The position numbers were made by a program, and so were the translations under genes. The notes beneath the pieces were generated by a model. It saw only the letters and a list, made by a program, of their open reading frames with translations, ran no database searches and was not told the origin of the DNA. 64,000 nucleotides of DNA from Streptomyces pluripotens (lineage in GTDB: Bacteria > Actinomycetota > Actinomycetes > Streptomycetales > Streptomycetaceae). Numbering within the stretch: position 1 is the first letter of the stretch; every line of letters begins with the position of its first letter. Shown piece after piece: positions 53,045 through 62,296 of this stretch. The stretch is taken from NCBI RefSeq assembly GCF_000802245.2, contig NZ_CP021080.1:6944001-7008000 (forward strand). The letters are read 5' to 3'.

Positions 53045-54421
53045 TCAGGGCCGCTCGGCGGTGCCTCTCTGCACCCGGGCACGCACCTGTTCCGGCGTCA
53101 GATAAGAATCGGTGAACTCGAAGTCCTTCAGCCGGGCGGGTCTGCGGGCCTGGAAACCGGTGCGGACGAAATCGTCTCCCGCGATCGCGTTGAGCAGCCA
53201 GTTGGTCATCACCCGGGCCTTGGCGACGTTGGTGCGCAGCGCCGACCAGTGATAGCCGCGGGCCACTGCCTGGGCGGGCACACCGCGCAGCTCGACGCCC
53301 AGCGGTTTGGACACGGCGTCCTTGCCACCGAGATCGACGACAAGGCCCAGGTCCCGGTGTTGGTAGGGCTGGAGCGGTTGGCCCCGCAGCGTCGCGATGA
53401 GGTTTTCGGCACCCCTTCGGCCCTGGCGCATGGCGTGCTGTGCGGTGGGCGGGCAGATCGCGCCCGGGCCACCCGCGGCCTCGTCGGGCACGGCCGCGGC
53501 GTCCCCGAGCGCGAACACCCCGTCATGGCCGGGCAGGGTCATCTCAGCGGTGACCGCTAGCCGGCCGCGGACCGTCTCCGCGCCGAGCGTGGCGATCAGC
53601 GGGCTGGCGACCACGCCCGCTGTCCAGATCAAGGTGTGTGTGGGCACCACCCGGCCGTCGGTGAAGGTGACTTCCTCCGCACCGGCCTTGTCGATCGACA
53701 CGCCCAGTGAGACATCGATGCCGCGCCGCTTGAGGATCTCCTGCGCGCTGCGGCCCAGCTTGTCACCCAGCTCTGGCATGAGCTTGGGAGCGATGTCGAT
53801 CAGATGCCATTTGATCAGGTGCGGGTCCATCCGCGGGTACCGTTGCAGGGCGGCGTGCGTGAGCCGCTGCAGACAGGCCGCGGTCTCCGTGCCGGCGTAG
53901 CCGCCGCCCACCACCACGAACTGCAGCCGCGCGGCCCGTTCGGCCGGGTCGTCGCTGGCGTCGGCCAGGTCGAGTTGTGAGATCACGTGGTCGCGGATGT
54001 ACGCGGCCTCGGCGAGGGTCTTCATCCCGAAGGCGTGCTCGGTCAGCCCCGGGATGTCGAAGGTACGGGTCACGCTGCCAGGTGCCAGGACGATGTAGTC
54101 GTAGGGCTCGTTGACGATCTTGTCGGTGATGGTGCGGATGACGCACACCTTGGCGTCCAGGTCCACACCGATCGCGCCGCCCGGGATGATCCGGGTGCGG
54201 TACTTCCTGCTGCGGCGCAGGGACAGGGCGATCGACTGCGGCGTGAGCACCCCGGAGGCGACCTGGGGCAGCAGGGGCAGGTAGAGCTGGTAGGCGAACG
54301 GCGTCACCAGGGTGACGTCGGCCTCGTCGGGGGCGAGTTTCCGCTCCAGGCGGCGGACGCAACCGACTCCGGCGAAGCCTGCGCCGACCACCAGGATCCT
54401 GGGTCGTGTCACGGTGTTCAT
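53045..54421 (-). CDS. ndh: Type II NADH dehydrogenase (NDH-2)
   Basis: This 458-residue membrane-bound flavoenzyme oxidises NADH and passes electrons to quinone without pumping protons. The FAD fold is at the start (ILVVGAGFAGVGCVRRLE), the NADH fold in the middle (LQFVVVGGGYAGTETAACL), and GVFALGDAAAVPDEA near 315 gives the second FAD contact. The start at 54421 is fixed by the FAD fold and by AAAGGG next to it; the long upstream frame is not family-like. It may replace complex I under some conditions. Confidence 0.9.
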   Translation of the reverse strand: MNTVTRPRILVVGAGFAGVGCVRRLERKLAPDEADVTLVTPFAYQLYLPLLPQVASGVLTPQSIALSLRRSRKYRTRIIPGGAIGVDLDAKVCVIRTITDKIVNEPYDYIVLAPGSVTRTFDIPGLTEHAFGMKTLAEAAYIRDHVISQLDLADASDDPAERAARLQFVVVGGGYAGTETAACLQRLTHAALQRYPRMDPHLIKWHLIDIAPKLMPELGDKLGRSAQEILKRRGIDVSLGVSIDKAGAEEVTFTDGRVVPTHTLIWTAGVVASPLIATLGAETVRGRLAVTAEMTLPGHDGVFALGDAAAVPDEAAGGPGAICPPTAQHAMRQGRRGAENLIATLRGQPLQPYQHRDLGLVVDLGGKDAVSKPLGVELRGVPAQAVARGYHWSALRTNVAKARVMTNWLLNAIAGDDFVRTGFQARRPARLKDFEFTDSYLTPEQVRARVQRGTAERP

Positions 54422-54648
54422 CCCTTTCTGCGGCTCCAGGCGGTTGGGCTCGTCGCCGTCCGCGGACCCCGGAGCGCTCGGCCCCCGACTCCGATCCCAC
54501 CGTGCCCCGGGCCGTTCCGCCAGCCGGGGACGCAGCCGGCCCCATGCCTGGGCGGCTGTGCGGCCCCGCCCGGAGGCCGGGTGCCGGTCCTGGTACGGCC
54601 CCGTCCGCAGGGCGCGTCCGCGTCGGACACCACCCGTGGTCCAGGCCG

Positions 54649-55083
54649 TCACCAGGGCAGGAACGCGTGGATGTCCTTGCCGTGGTCGTGCACCACGACC
54701 ATCACCTGGGTGCACAGCGTGTGCACCAGGTGCCAGCCGACCCCGCCCCCGCCGGAACGGGGGTGGAAGGGCCGCGGCTCCGGTTCGGCGGTGCTCGTGT
54801 CGTGCACCGTCACGTGCACCCCGCCGAAGGTACGGCGCATCCGCAGGGCGAACGGCCCCGGCGCGTACTGGACCGCGTTGACGGCCAACTCCGTCACCAC
54901 CAGCAGGATGTCGTCCCAGTATTCGTGCGCGCTCGGTGGCGCGTCCCCGGCCAGGGCGCGCAGGAAGCCCTCCGCGGCGAGCCGCGCCTCCGCGACGTTG
55001 CGCAGCTCACCCGCGAAGGAGAACGTACGCTCGTAGCTCTGCTGTGAGAGGTGCGGGTCGTTTTGAGGCGGTTTCGTCGCCAT
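54649..55083 (-). CDS. RsbW-like ATP-binding (HATPase) protein
   Basis: This 144-residue protein is a second stand-alone GHKL domain: N box VVTELAVNAVQYAPGP, then VHDTSTAEPEPRPF, and the glycine motif SGGGGVGWHLVHTL. As with the one at 18137, it is a regulatory kinase or anti-sigma protein with no neighbour that shows the partner. The start at 55083 is an ATG with GGGAA upstream. Confidence 0.88.
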   Translation of the reverse strand: MATKPPQNDPHLSQQSYERTFSFAGELRNVAEARLAAEGFLRALAGDAPPSAHEYWDDILLVVTELAVNAVQYAPGPFALRMRRTFGGVHVTVHDTSTAEPEPRPFHPRSGGGGVGWHLVHTLCTQVMVVVHDHGKDIHAFLPW

Positions 55084-55233
55084 CTGGCATTCCCGGGCAC
55101 TGGCCGACCGGGACCCGCGTGGCCCCGCTGGCCGGAACGGTCATCGTTGCTGGACTCCTCCTGCGTTGCGGGTTCCCCCGGCAGGGCCGGCTATCCGTCC
55201 GCGCCGCACAGTGCTCGGTGCGCGTCCGCCCGC

Positions 55234-57132
55234 TCAGCGGAAGACGTCGTCCGGCTCGTCCCAGTCCGGCGACTCCGGCGCACCCCGCCGTCCCCGGGGC
55301 CGCGCCTGGTACATCGCCTCGATCTCGGCCGCGTAGTGCCGCACTATGGCGTCCCGGCGCAGCTTCATGGACGGCGTGAGCAGCCCGTTGTCCGCGGCGA
55401 ACGGTTCCTGGAGTACCCGGTAGACCCTGATGGACTCCGCGCGGGACACCGCGCTGTTGGCCGAGGCCACGGCCCGCGCGATCTCCTCCCGCAGCGCGTT
55501 CTCCTCGCGGCTCTCCCGGCCGGGCGCATTGCCCTGCAGGGCCAGCGCGGCCCGCCAGTGCGCGAGGAACTCCGGATCCAGGGTGATCAGGGCACCGACG
55601 CAGGGTCGGTCGTCGCCGATCACCACCGCCTGGTGGACCAGTGGGTGCAGGCGCAGTCGCTGCTCCAGCGGGGCCGGGGCCACGCTCTTGCCGCCGCTGG
55701 TGACGATGATGTCCTTCTTGCGTCCGGTGATCGTCAGGTAGCCTTCGGAGTCCACCTGCCCGATGTCCCCGGTGGCCAGCCAGCCACTCCACAGCGCGGC
55801 CCGGGTCGCCGCTTCGTCGCCGACGTAGCCCTGGAAGACCGACGGTCCGCGCACCAGGATCTCCCCGTCACCGGCCACCTGGATCTCGGTGCCCGGCAGT
55901 GGCCGGCCCACGGTCCCGGACTTTTCCCGGCCCAGTGGCTGCATGGTGATCCCGCCGGAGGACTCGGTCAGCCCATACCCGTCGTGGACATACACACCGA
56001 TGCCTTCGTAGAACAGCGACAGCTCACGGCTGAGCGAGGAACCGCCGGACGTGCCGCGCACCGCGCGGCCGCCGAGTACCGCGCGCAGTTTGCGGTACAC
56101 CGTCCGCTCGTACAGAGCGTGCTGCAGCCTGAGATCGAGTGCTGGACCCGGCCCGGTGCCCAGCCGCCGGCGTTCCTCGGCCGTGGCGAAGTCCCGCGCC
56201 GTCCGTGCGGCCCGTTCGAACAACGCGCCCCGGCCGGCCAGCTCCGCGCTGCGCAGGAATATCTTGTAGAGCTTCTCGAACATGGAGGGCACGCCGTACA
56301 AGTACGTCGGCCGGAACGTGGTCAGTGCCGACGCCAGCGCCGCCTCGGTCAGCTCCGGCTCGTGCGCCATGAGCACCCTGCCGCGCACACAGGTCAACAT
56401 GATCATGATGCCGTAGACATGGGAGAAGGGCAGGAAGGCCAGCACGGAGGGCTGCTCCCCCGGCGGAGCCGCGGTGTGGGCCCAGCCGGCCAGGAGGGTG
56501 TCACAGGGGTAGGCCAGACCGCGGTGGCTCAGCGCGCAGCCCAGCGGACGGCCCGAGGTGCCGGAGGTGTAGACGACGGCCGCCGTGGAATCCGGCAGGA
56601 CAATCCGGCGCAACGACTCCACCGTGGTGTACGGCACGGTCTCGCCCTGCTCGGAGAGTTCGTGCAACGCGCCTCCGTCGAGCTGCCAGACGTGGCGCAG
56701 CCGGGGCAGCCTGGTGCACACGGTTCCGACGGTCATGGCGCCCTGCTCGTCCTCGACCACCACGGCCACACAGCCGGCGTCCCGCAGGATCCACTCGACC
56801 TGGTCGCGGGAGGAAGCCGGATGGATGGGCACAACCTCGGCGCCCACGGCCCACAGCGCGTGACCCAGCACCGTCCATTCGTAGCGGGTACGGGCCATCA
56901 GGGCCACCCGGTGGCCGGGTGACACGCCGGCGGCGATGAGTCCCTTGGCGAGACTGACCACTTCGTCCCGCACTTCCCGCGCTGTCACCTTCGTCCACTC
57001 GGTGGCACAGGGGTCCGCGCGGCGCGCGAGCAGGGGCAAGGCGGGGTTGTGCTCCGCCGTGTCGAAGATGCTGTCGGCGAGGCCGCCCGTGAGCGGCGGG
57101 GTAAGGGCTGGAGCGAGGGAGACGTCCCGCAT
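55234..57132 (-). CDS. Long-chain fatty acyl-CoA/AMP ligase (FadD15-like)
   Basis: This 632-residue enzyme activates a fatty acid with ATP and, most likely, CoA. The AMP motif is AAVVYTSGTSGRPLGCALSH (about 181-200), the adenine contact GYGLTESSGG lies near 393, and GWLATGDIGQVDSEGYL plus the hinge TGRKKDIIVTSGGKSVAP lie towards the end. The motif has SGTSGRPLG where TGTTGxPKG is usual, so the Lys is replaced by Leu; whether activity suffers is unknown. It resembles mycobacterial FadD15. The ATG at 57132 is the start. Confidence 0.9.
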   Translation of the reverse strand: MRDVSLAPALTPPLTGGLADSIFDTAEHNPALPLLARRADPCATEWTKVTAREVRDEVVSLAKGLIAAGVSPGHRVALMARTRYEWTVLGHALWAVGAEVVPIHPASSRDQVEWILRDAGCVAVVVEDEQGAMTVGTVCTRLPRLRHVWQLDGGALHELSEQGETVPYTTVESLRRIVLPDSTAAVVYTSGTSGRPLGCALSHRGLAYPCDTLLAGWAHTAAPPGEQPSVLAFLPFSHVYGIMIMLTCVRGRVLMAHEPELTEAALASALTTFRPTYLYGVPSMFEKLYKIFLRSAELAGRGALFERAARTARDFATAEERRRLGTGPGPALDLRLQHALYERTVYRKLRAVLGGRAVRGTSGGSSLSRELSLFYEGIGVYVHDGYGLTESSGGITMQPLGREKSGTVGRPLPGTEIQVAGDGEILVRGPSVFQGYVGDEAATRAALWSGWLATGDIGQVDSEGYLTITGRKKDIIVTSGGKSVAPAPLEQRLRLHPLVHQAVVIGDDRPCVGALITLDPEFLAHWRAALALQGNAPGRESREENALREEIARAVASANSAVSRAESIRVYRVLQEPFAADNGLLTPSMKLRRDAIVRHYAAEIEAMYQARPRGRRGAPESPDWDEPDDVFR

Positions 57133-57517
57133 GCGCTGCTCCCGGGGTGTACGGAGGGTCACTGCGCCGATCGGCTCGGTCTCGGCGGTGCTCGAATGTA
57201 GCCCAGGTGACCGCTTTCGGTGCCGGGAACGGGGAAGTCGTGATCGGTTGATGATGTGGCCGTGCCCCGAGGGCTCGGCAGACATGACGTGAACAGGTCC
57301 CGGCTGCGGAGCCCGGGCACACTTCGTGGCCGTGGGCCGGGGCGCAGTGGGTCTCGGCGGCACCCGCCCGGGGAAGGTCCCCCGCGGGCCGCGCCCGCAG
57401 CCGTAGCGTCCGCGGGCTGCGCCGAGGTGCCAGCCACGCCGCCCGTCTTCGACGTGCTGTCCACGGATCGCTTCGCGATGTGCGCCGTCGTTCCGATCAG
57501 ACGCCCGTGCGGGCGGC
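57133..57517. other. Intergenic region upstream of the acyl-CoA ligase gene
   Basis: About 385 bases between two leftward genes. It holds the ligase promoter: TACATT on the minus strand at 57200-57195 is a fair -10, with a weak -35. No gene is supported; open frames here are Arg/Pro/Gly-rich. Confidence 0.4.
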
Positions 57518-58606
57518 TCAGCCCTGGGTGTGCCGTACGCACTCGGTGACGACGTCCCGCAGGCTGCCGGTGCGCTCCAGCAGCCGCCGCTGCTCGCGCG
57601 CGCCGTTGCCCCGCCGCAGTACCTCCTCCAGGGCCTGCTCGGCACAGTCCGCGTCCCCGAGGTCGGTGAGCGCCTGCCGGGTGTACTCCAGCAGGGCGCG
57701 CAGTACCAGGGGGGCCGGGTGAGGCCGCATGGTCACCGGATGGAGCAGTTCCTCCTCCAAACCCGACCGGGACGCCTGCCAGGCGGCCAGCCTGAGCAGG
57801 CTGACGCTGTGACCGGGCGGCGGCCGGCCCGCCCGCCAGTCCCGCGCCGCCGTCTCCACCAGGGCCCGGGTCAGCGTGGCGATGAGTACTGCGGTGTGCG
57901 CACACAGGCACACGTCCGACACCCGGATCTCGACCGTCGGATAGCGCACGGACAGTCGTGCGTCGAAGTAGGCCATCGGCTCGTCGAGGATGACGCCGGT
58001 GGCCACCATGTCCGCTACCCGCCGGCGGTACTGCTCGGGGGACCCGAACAGCTCGGTCGGACCAGCCGACGGCCAGCGCTCCCACACACGGCTGCGGTAG
58101 CTGGCGTAGCCGGTGTCCCGGCCCTGCCAGAAAGGGGAGTTGGCACTGAGCGCGCTGAGCACCGGTAGCCACGGGCGGAGCCGATCGAGGACGGCCACGC
58201 CCTCCTCGTCGGACTCCACGGAGACATGCACATGGCACCCGCAGACCAACTGGTCCCGGGTGCCGACCCCGTATCGCTCGGCCAGCCACCGGTAGCGCTC
58301 GTTCACGGTGAGGGAAGGGCTGACCGGCAGGGGAGAGGTGGCGAGTGCGGCGACCGCGCAGCCGAAGCGTCCGGCATGCCGGGCCGCTTCCTTGCGGCAG
58401 CGCACGATCTCCGCGCCGAGGTCGGCCATCTCCGTCTGCGGACGCGTGGCGAACTCCAGCATCTGCCCGAAGAGCTCCTTCTCGAACACCTCCTGTCCGG
58501 GATCGTCGTGGGAGGCCCGGGCGAGCACGGCCGCGGCCAGGGCCTTCGGATCGCCGCTGTCCGGATCGACTAGGAGGAGTTCCTCCTCCACTCCGACAGT
58601 GCGCAC
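57518..58606 (-). CDS. YbdK-type carboxylate-amine ligase (glutamate-cysteine ligase family 2)
   Basis: This 362-residue protein matches the GCS2/YbdK family: VGVEEELLLVDPDSG at the start, GQMLEFATRPQTEM, VCGCHVHVSV and TVEIRVSDVCLCAHTA. Such enzymes join a carboxylate to an amine with ATP; E. coli YbdK has weak gamma-glutamyl-cysteine ligase activity. Streptomycetes use mycothiol, so the substrate is unclear. GTG start at 58606. It lies after the glgB operon, separated by a terminator. Confidence 0.9.
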   Translation of the reverse strand: MRTVGVEEELLLVDPDSGDPKALAAAVLARASHDDPGQEVFEKELFGQMLEFATRPQTEMADLGAEIVRCRKEAARHAGRFGCAVAALATSPLPVSPSLTVNERYRWLAERYGVGTRDQLVCGCHVHVSVESDEEGVAVLDRLRPWLPVLSALSANSPFWQGRDTGYASYRSRVWERWPSAGPTELFGSPEQYRRRVADMVATGVILDEPMAYFDARLSVRYPTVEIRVSDVCLCAHTAVLIATLTRALVETAARDWRAGRPPPGHSVSLLRLAAWQASRSGLEEELLHPVTMRPHPAPLVLRALLEYTRQALTDLGDADCAEQALEEVLRRGNGAREQRRLLERTGSLRDVVTECVRHTQG

Positions 58607-58631
58607 CTGCGTCGCCCTTCCCTCCGTGCCG

Positions 58632-58670
58632 CGGGGGCAGTCGGGGTCCGTTCGACCCAGACTGCCCCCG
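58632..58670 (-). terminator. Terminator of the treS-mak-glgB operon
   Basis: CGGGGGCAGTC and GACTGCCCCCG (58632-58642, 58660-58670) pair over 11 bases, extended inward by GGGT/ACCC after one mismatch. It starts 25 bases after the glgB stop, in the operon direction. Confidence 0.75.
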
Positions 58671-58694
58671 GTGTGACCGCCGACACCTGCGATG

Positions 58695-60896
58695 TCAGTG
58701 CTCCGGTGTGAGCCACACCGTGGCGAGCGGCGGGAGCGTGAGCCTCAAGAATCCGTCCTCGGGTTTGCAGGGGCCCTCGGCGCCGACCCCGCTGCCGCCG
58801 TAGCGGAGGTCGTCGGTGTTCAGTTCCTCCTGCCAGGCGGGCATCCCGTCGGGCACCCACAGGCGGTAGTCATGCCGTACGACGGGGGAGAAGTTCGACA
58901 CCGCCAACAGGGGGGTCCCCGCCGTGCCGGAGCGCAGGAAGGCGAAGACGTTGTCGTCCGCCGCGTCCCCGCTGATCCACTGGAAGCCGTCCGGGTCGGT
59001 GTCCCGCTGCCACAGCGCGGGTAGCGACCGGTACCTGGCGTTCAGATCCCGCACGAGCTGCTGGACGCCCCGGTGGTCGCCTGCGGAGCAGTAGTCGTCG
59101 TCGAGCAGCCACCATTCGGGGCCGTGTGCCTCGTTCCATTCGGCGCCTTGGGCGAACTCCTGGCCCATGAAGAGTAGTTGTTTGCCCGGGTGGGCCCACA
59201 TGAAGCCCAGGTAGGCGCGGTGGTTGGCGCGCCGCTGCCACCAGTCGCCCGGCATCTTCGACACCAGGGACTGCTTGCCGTGGACGACTTCGTCGTGGGA
59301 GATCGGCAGGACGTAGTTCTCGCTGTAGGCGTAGACCATCGAGAACGTCATCTCGTTGTGGTGGTACTTGCGGTGCACCGGCTCCTTCTGCATGTACTGG
59401 AGCGAGTCGTGCATCCAGCCCATGTTCCACTTCAGGCCGAAGCCGAGTCCGCCGCTGTCGGTGGGCCGGGTCACGCCGTCCCACGCCGTGGATTCCTCGG
59501 CGATGGTGACCACGCCGGGGCAGCGTCGGTAGACGGTGGCGTTCATCTCCTGCAGGAAGGCCATGGCGTCGAGGTTCTCCCGGCCGCCGAAGACGTTCGG
59601 TTCCCACTGGCCGGAGTCGCGTGAGTAGTCGAGGTAGAGCATCGAGGCGACGGCGTCCACGCGCAGGCCGTCGATGTGGAACTCCTCGCACCAGTAGACG
59701 GCGTTGGCGACGAGGAAGTTGCGGACCTCGGTGCGGCCGTAGTCGAACTCGTACGTGCCCCAGTCGGGATGCTCGGCGCGTCGGGAGTCCCCGGGTTCGT
59801 AGAGCGGGTCGCCGTCGAAGCGGGCCAGGGCCCAGTCGTCCTTGGGGAAGTGCGCCGGTACCCAGTCCATGATCACGCCGATGCCGGCCTGGTGCAGCGC
59901 GTCGACCAGGTACTTGAAGTCGTCCGGTGTACCCAGCCGGGAGGTGGGGGCGTAGTAGGAGGTGACCTGGTAGCCCCAGGAGCCGCCGAAGGGATGCTCG
60001 GCGACCGGCATCAGCTCCACGTGCGTGAAACCCATCGTGCTGACGTAGGCGGGAAGCTCCTTGGCCAGCCGGCGGTAGTCCAGCCCAGGGCGCCAGGAGG
60101 GCAGGTGAACCTCGTACACGGAGAACGGCGCTTCGTGCACCGGAGTATCACCACGGCGGGCCATCCACCCTCCGTCACCCCACTCGTGGTGCGAGGCGTG
60201 CACGATCGAAGCCGTGTCCGGCGGCACCTCGGCACGCCGTGCCATCGGGTCCGCCTTGAGGAACCGGCGGCCGTCCCGGGACGTGATCTCGAACTTGTAC
60301 GGCTCCCCCTCACCGATGCCGGGCAGGAACAGCTCCCACACCCCGGACGCGCCGAGCGACCGCATCGGATACTGCGTGCCGTCCCAGTACGTGAACTCCC
60401 CGGCCACCCGGACGCCCTGGGCGTTCGGCGCCCATACGGTGAACCGGGTGCCGGTCACGCCCTGGTGGGTCATCGGCTCGGCACCGAGCGCCTTCCACAG
60501 CTGCTCGTGCCGGCCCTCCCGGATCAGGTGCAGGTCCAGCTCACCGAGGGCGGGCAGGAAACGGTAGGGATCCTCCACCTCCTGCTCCCCGTCGTCGTAC
60601 ACCACCAGCAGGGTGTACGACGGAATCTCCGCAACAGGCAGGACCGCGGAGAACAGACCGCCCCCCTCCGACGAGAGGGCGGTGCGGATGCCGTCGACCA
60701 CCACACTCACGGCCCGGGCGTTCGGACGCAGCGCCCGGAACAGGGTGCCGTCGGGCACCGGGTGAGCGCCCAGCACGGCGTGCGGATCGTGGTGCGCGCC
60801 GCCGAGCAGGCGGTCGCGGTCGGCGGGTTCCAGCGGCGCGGCCACGGAGGGCACCGGGCCCGCGGCCTCGGGACGCGAGGTGTCGCGCAGTGCCAT
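58695..60896 (-). CDS. glgB: 1,4-alpha-glucan branching enzyme
   Basis: This 733-residue enzyme makes alpha-1,6 branches in alpha-glucan. It has a long N-terminal region, a CBM48 module ([20 protein letters not shown], about 148-230) and a GH13 barrel with catalytic Asp in [12 protein letters not shown], Glu in [11 protein letters not shown] and Asp in [10 protein letters not shown]. The C-terminal beta domain ends [10 protein letters not shown]. Length fits actinobacterial GlgB. It is the last gene of the operon, four bases after maltokinase. The start at 60896 avoids a long non-family upstream frame. Confidence 0.95.
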   Translation of the reverse strand: MALRDTSRPEAAGPVPSVAAPLEPADRDRLLGGAHHDPHAVLGAHPVPDGTLFRALRPNARAVSVVVDGIRTALSSEGGGLFSAVLPVAEIPSYTLLVVYDDGEQEVEDPYRFLPALGELDLHLIREGRHEQLWKALGAEPMTHQGVTGTRFTVWAPNAQGVRVAGEFTYWDGTQYPMRSLGASGVWELFLPGIGEGEPYKFEITSRDGRRFLKADPMARRAEVPPDTASIVHASHHEWGDGGWMARRGDTPVHEAPFSVYEVHLPSWRPGLDYRRLAKELPAYVSTMGFTHVELMPVAEHPFGGSWGYQVTSYYAPTSRLGTPDDFKYLVDALHQAGIGVIMDWVPAHFPKDDWALARFDGDPLYEPGDSRRAEHPDWGTYEFDYGRTEVRNFLVANAVYWCEEFHIDGLRVDAVASMLYLDYSRDSGQWEPNVFGGRENLDAMAFLQEMNATVYRRCPGVVTIAEESTAWDGVTRPTDSGGLGFGLKWNMGWMHDSLQYMQKEPVHRKYHHNEMTFSMVYAYSENYVLPISHDEVVHGKQSLVSKMPGDWWQRRANHRAYLGFMWAHPGKQLLFMGQEFAQGAEWNEAHGPEWWLLDDDYCSAGDHRGVQQLVRDLNARYRSLPALWQRDTDPDGFQWISGDAADDNVFAFLRSGTAGTPLLAVSNFSPVVRHDYRLWVPDGMPAWQEELNTDDLRYGGSGVGAEGPCKPEDGFLRLTLPPLATVWLTPEH

Positions 60897-60900
60897 GACG

Positions 60901-62265
60901 TCAGCCTCCCCACACGGCGAGCCGCTTGATCGCCGCCATCGGAACCGGTAGCCAGTCCGGCCGGTGTCTCGCTTCGTACAGCACCTCGTAGACCGCCCTG
61001 TCCGTCTCGTGCGCGCGCAGCAGCGCGTGCTTCTTGCGTGGATCCCAGCCGGCGCGGGCCGCGTAGCCCGCGCAGAATGCCTCCCGGCAGCGGCGCGCCC
61101 ACTCGGGTCGCCACGGGCGGCGCTGCCGGGCCGCGTAGTCGAAGGAGCGCAGCATTCCAGCCACGTCCCGTACCGGGGACTGCGGGGCCCGCCGCTCGGC
61201 GAGCGGGCGGGACGGTTCGCCTTCGAAGTCAATGACGAACCAGTCGCGGCCGGCCCGCAGCACCTGCCCGAGGTGTAGATCGCCGTGGATGCGTTGGGCG
61301 GGCGGACCGCTGTCGCACGTGGCGAGCGCCCCGAAGGCGGCCCGCAGTCCGGGTACGAAGGGCCGCAGCCCGGGTACGGCATGCGCGGCGGCGTCCAGCC
61401 GGGCGCACATCGCATCGGCCGTGCGGCCGTTCTCGCCCGGCCCGGCTGGTGGGAAAGCACCGGCCAGCGCCAGGTGCACCTCGGCCATCGCCCGGCCCAG
61501 GTCACGCGCCTCGGTCGTGAAGTCACCGTTCGTGCCGAGCGCCCGCAGCGCCAGCGTCCAGCCGTCGGTGGCATCAGGCAGGAACGGCTGAAGCACCCCG
61601 AGGGTGGCCGGGCGCGGCGTGGTCGTCCCGAACCAGGCCACCGGCGGCGGCACCCGCGTACACCCCTGTGCGGCCAGCGCGGTCGACACTTCCAGGTCGG
61701 GATTGACACCCGGCTGGATGCGGCGGAAGACCTTCAGGATGTACGCATCGCCGTACACGATCGAGGTGTTGGACTGTTCGGCGTCCAGCAGGCGCGGCGG
61801 GAGTCCACCCGGCACATGGGCGGCCGGGTCCGCCTCGAAACGCAGCGGGCCTGCCGCGCCGGGGTGTCGCAGCCGTTGCAACAGCAGATGAGCCGAGCGC
61901 GGGTCGTGCAGTGCGTCGTAGACCGCGAGACCCGCCATCGGGCCCTCCTCGGCGCGCCCGATGAACGCCCGCTCCAGTCGGGGGGCGAGGTGCTCGCGCA
62001 GGCCCAGTAGCAGCTGGTAGCAGTCACCGGGCGGGGGAGTGCCACCGGGGGTGGGCACCGGCGCGTGCGAGGCGTGCACCAGCAGGTGCAGGCACCCCGG
62101 GAACAGCTCCGTCACGGACAGCACCGACAGGTCGGTGACGGGCCGATCCTTGCCCGCGAACCAGCGCTGCCTCGGCAACCATGCACGCAGCAGCCCGCCC
62201 AGCGAGGCCAGGGGCCCGTCGGGGCCGGCCGCGGTCCGCGGTCGGTCGATGATGGTCTTCGGCAT
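60901..62265 (-). CDS. Maltokinase
   Basis: This 454-residue enzyme phosphorylates maltose to maltose 1-phosphate, the donor for GlgE. Marks of the aminoglycoside-phosphotransferase-like fold are [12 protein letters not shown] (catalytic Asp) and [13 protein letters not shown], preceded by the family opening [18 protein letters not shown]. Its place between treS and glgB is the standard one in actinobacteria. Names in use are Mak or Pep2. Confidence 0.94.
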   Translation of the reverse strand: MPKTIIDRPRTAAGPDGPLASLGGLLRAWLPRQRWFAGKDRPVTDLSVLSVTELFPGCLHLLVHASHAPVPTPGGTPPPGDCYQLLLGLREHLAPRLERAFIGRAEEGPMAGLAVYDALHDPRSAHLLLQRLRHPGAAGPLRFEADPAAHVPGGLPPRLLDAEQSNTSIVYGDAYILKVFRRIQPGVNPDLEVSTALAAQGCTRVPPPVAWFGTTTPRPATLGVLQPFLPDATDGWTLALRALGTNGDFTTEARDLGRAMAEVHLALAGAFPPAGPGENGRTADAMCARLDAAAHAVPGLRPFVPGLRAAFGALATCDSGPPAQRIHGDLHLGQVLRAGRDWFVIDFEGEPSRPLAERRAPQSPVRDVAGMLRSFDYAARQRRPWRPEWARRCREAFCAGYAARAGWDPRKKHALLRAHETDRAVYEVLYEARHRPDWLPVPMAAIKRLAVWGG

Positions 62266-62296
62266 GGTGACGCGTCCTTTCCTCGGAGCCGGGCGT

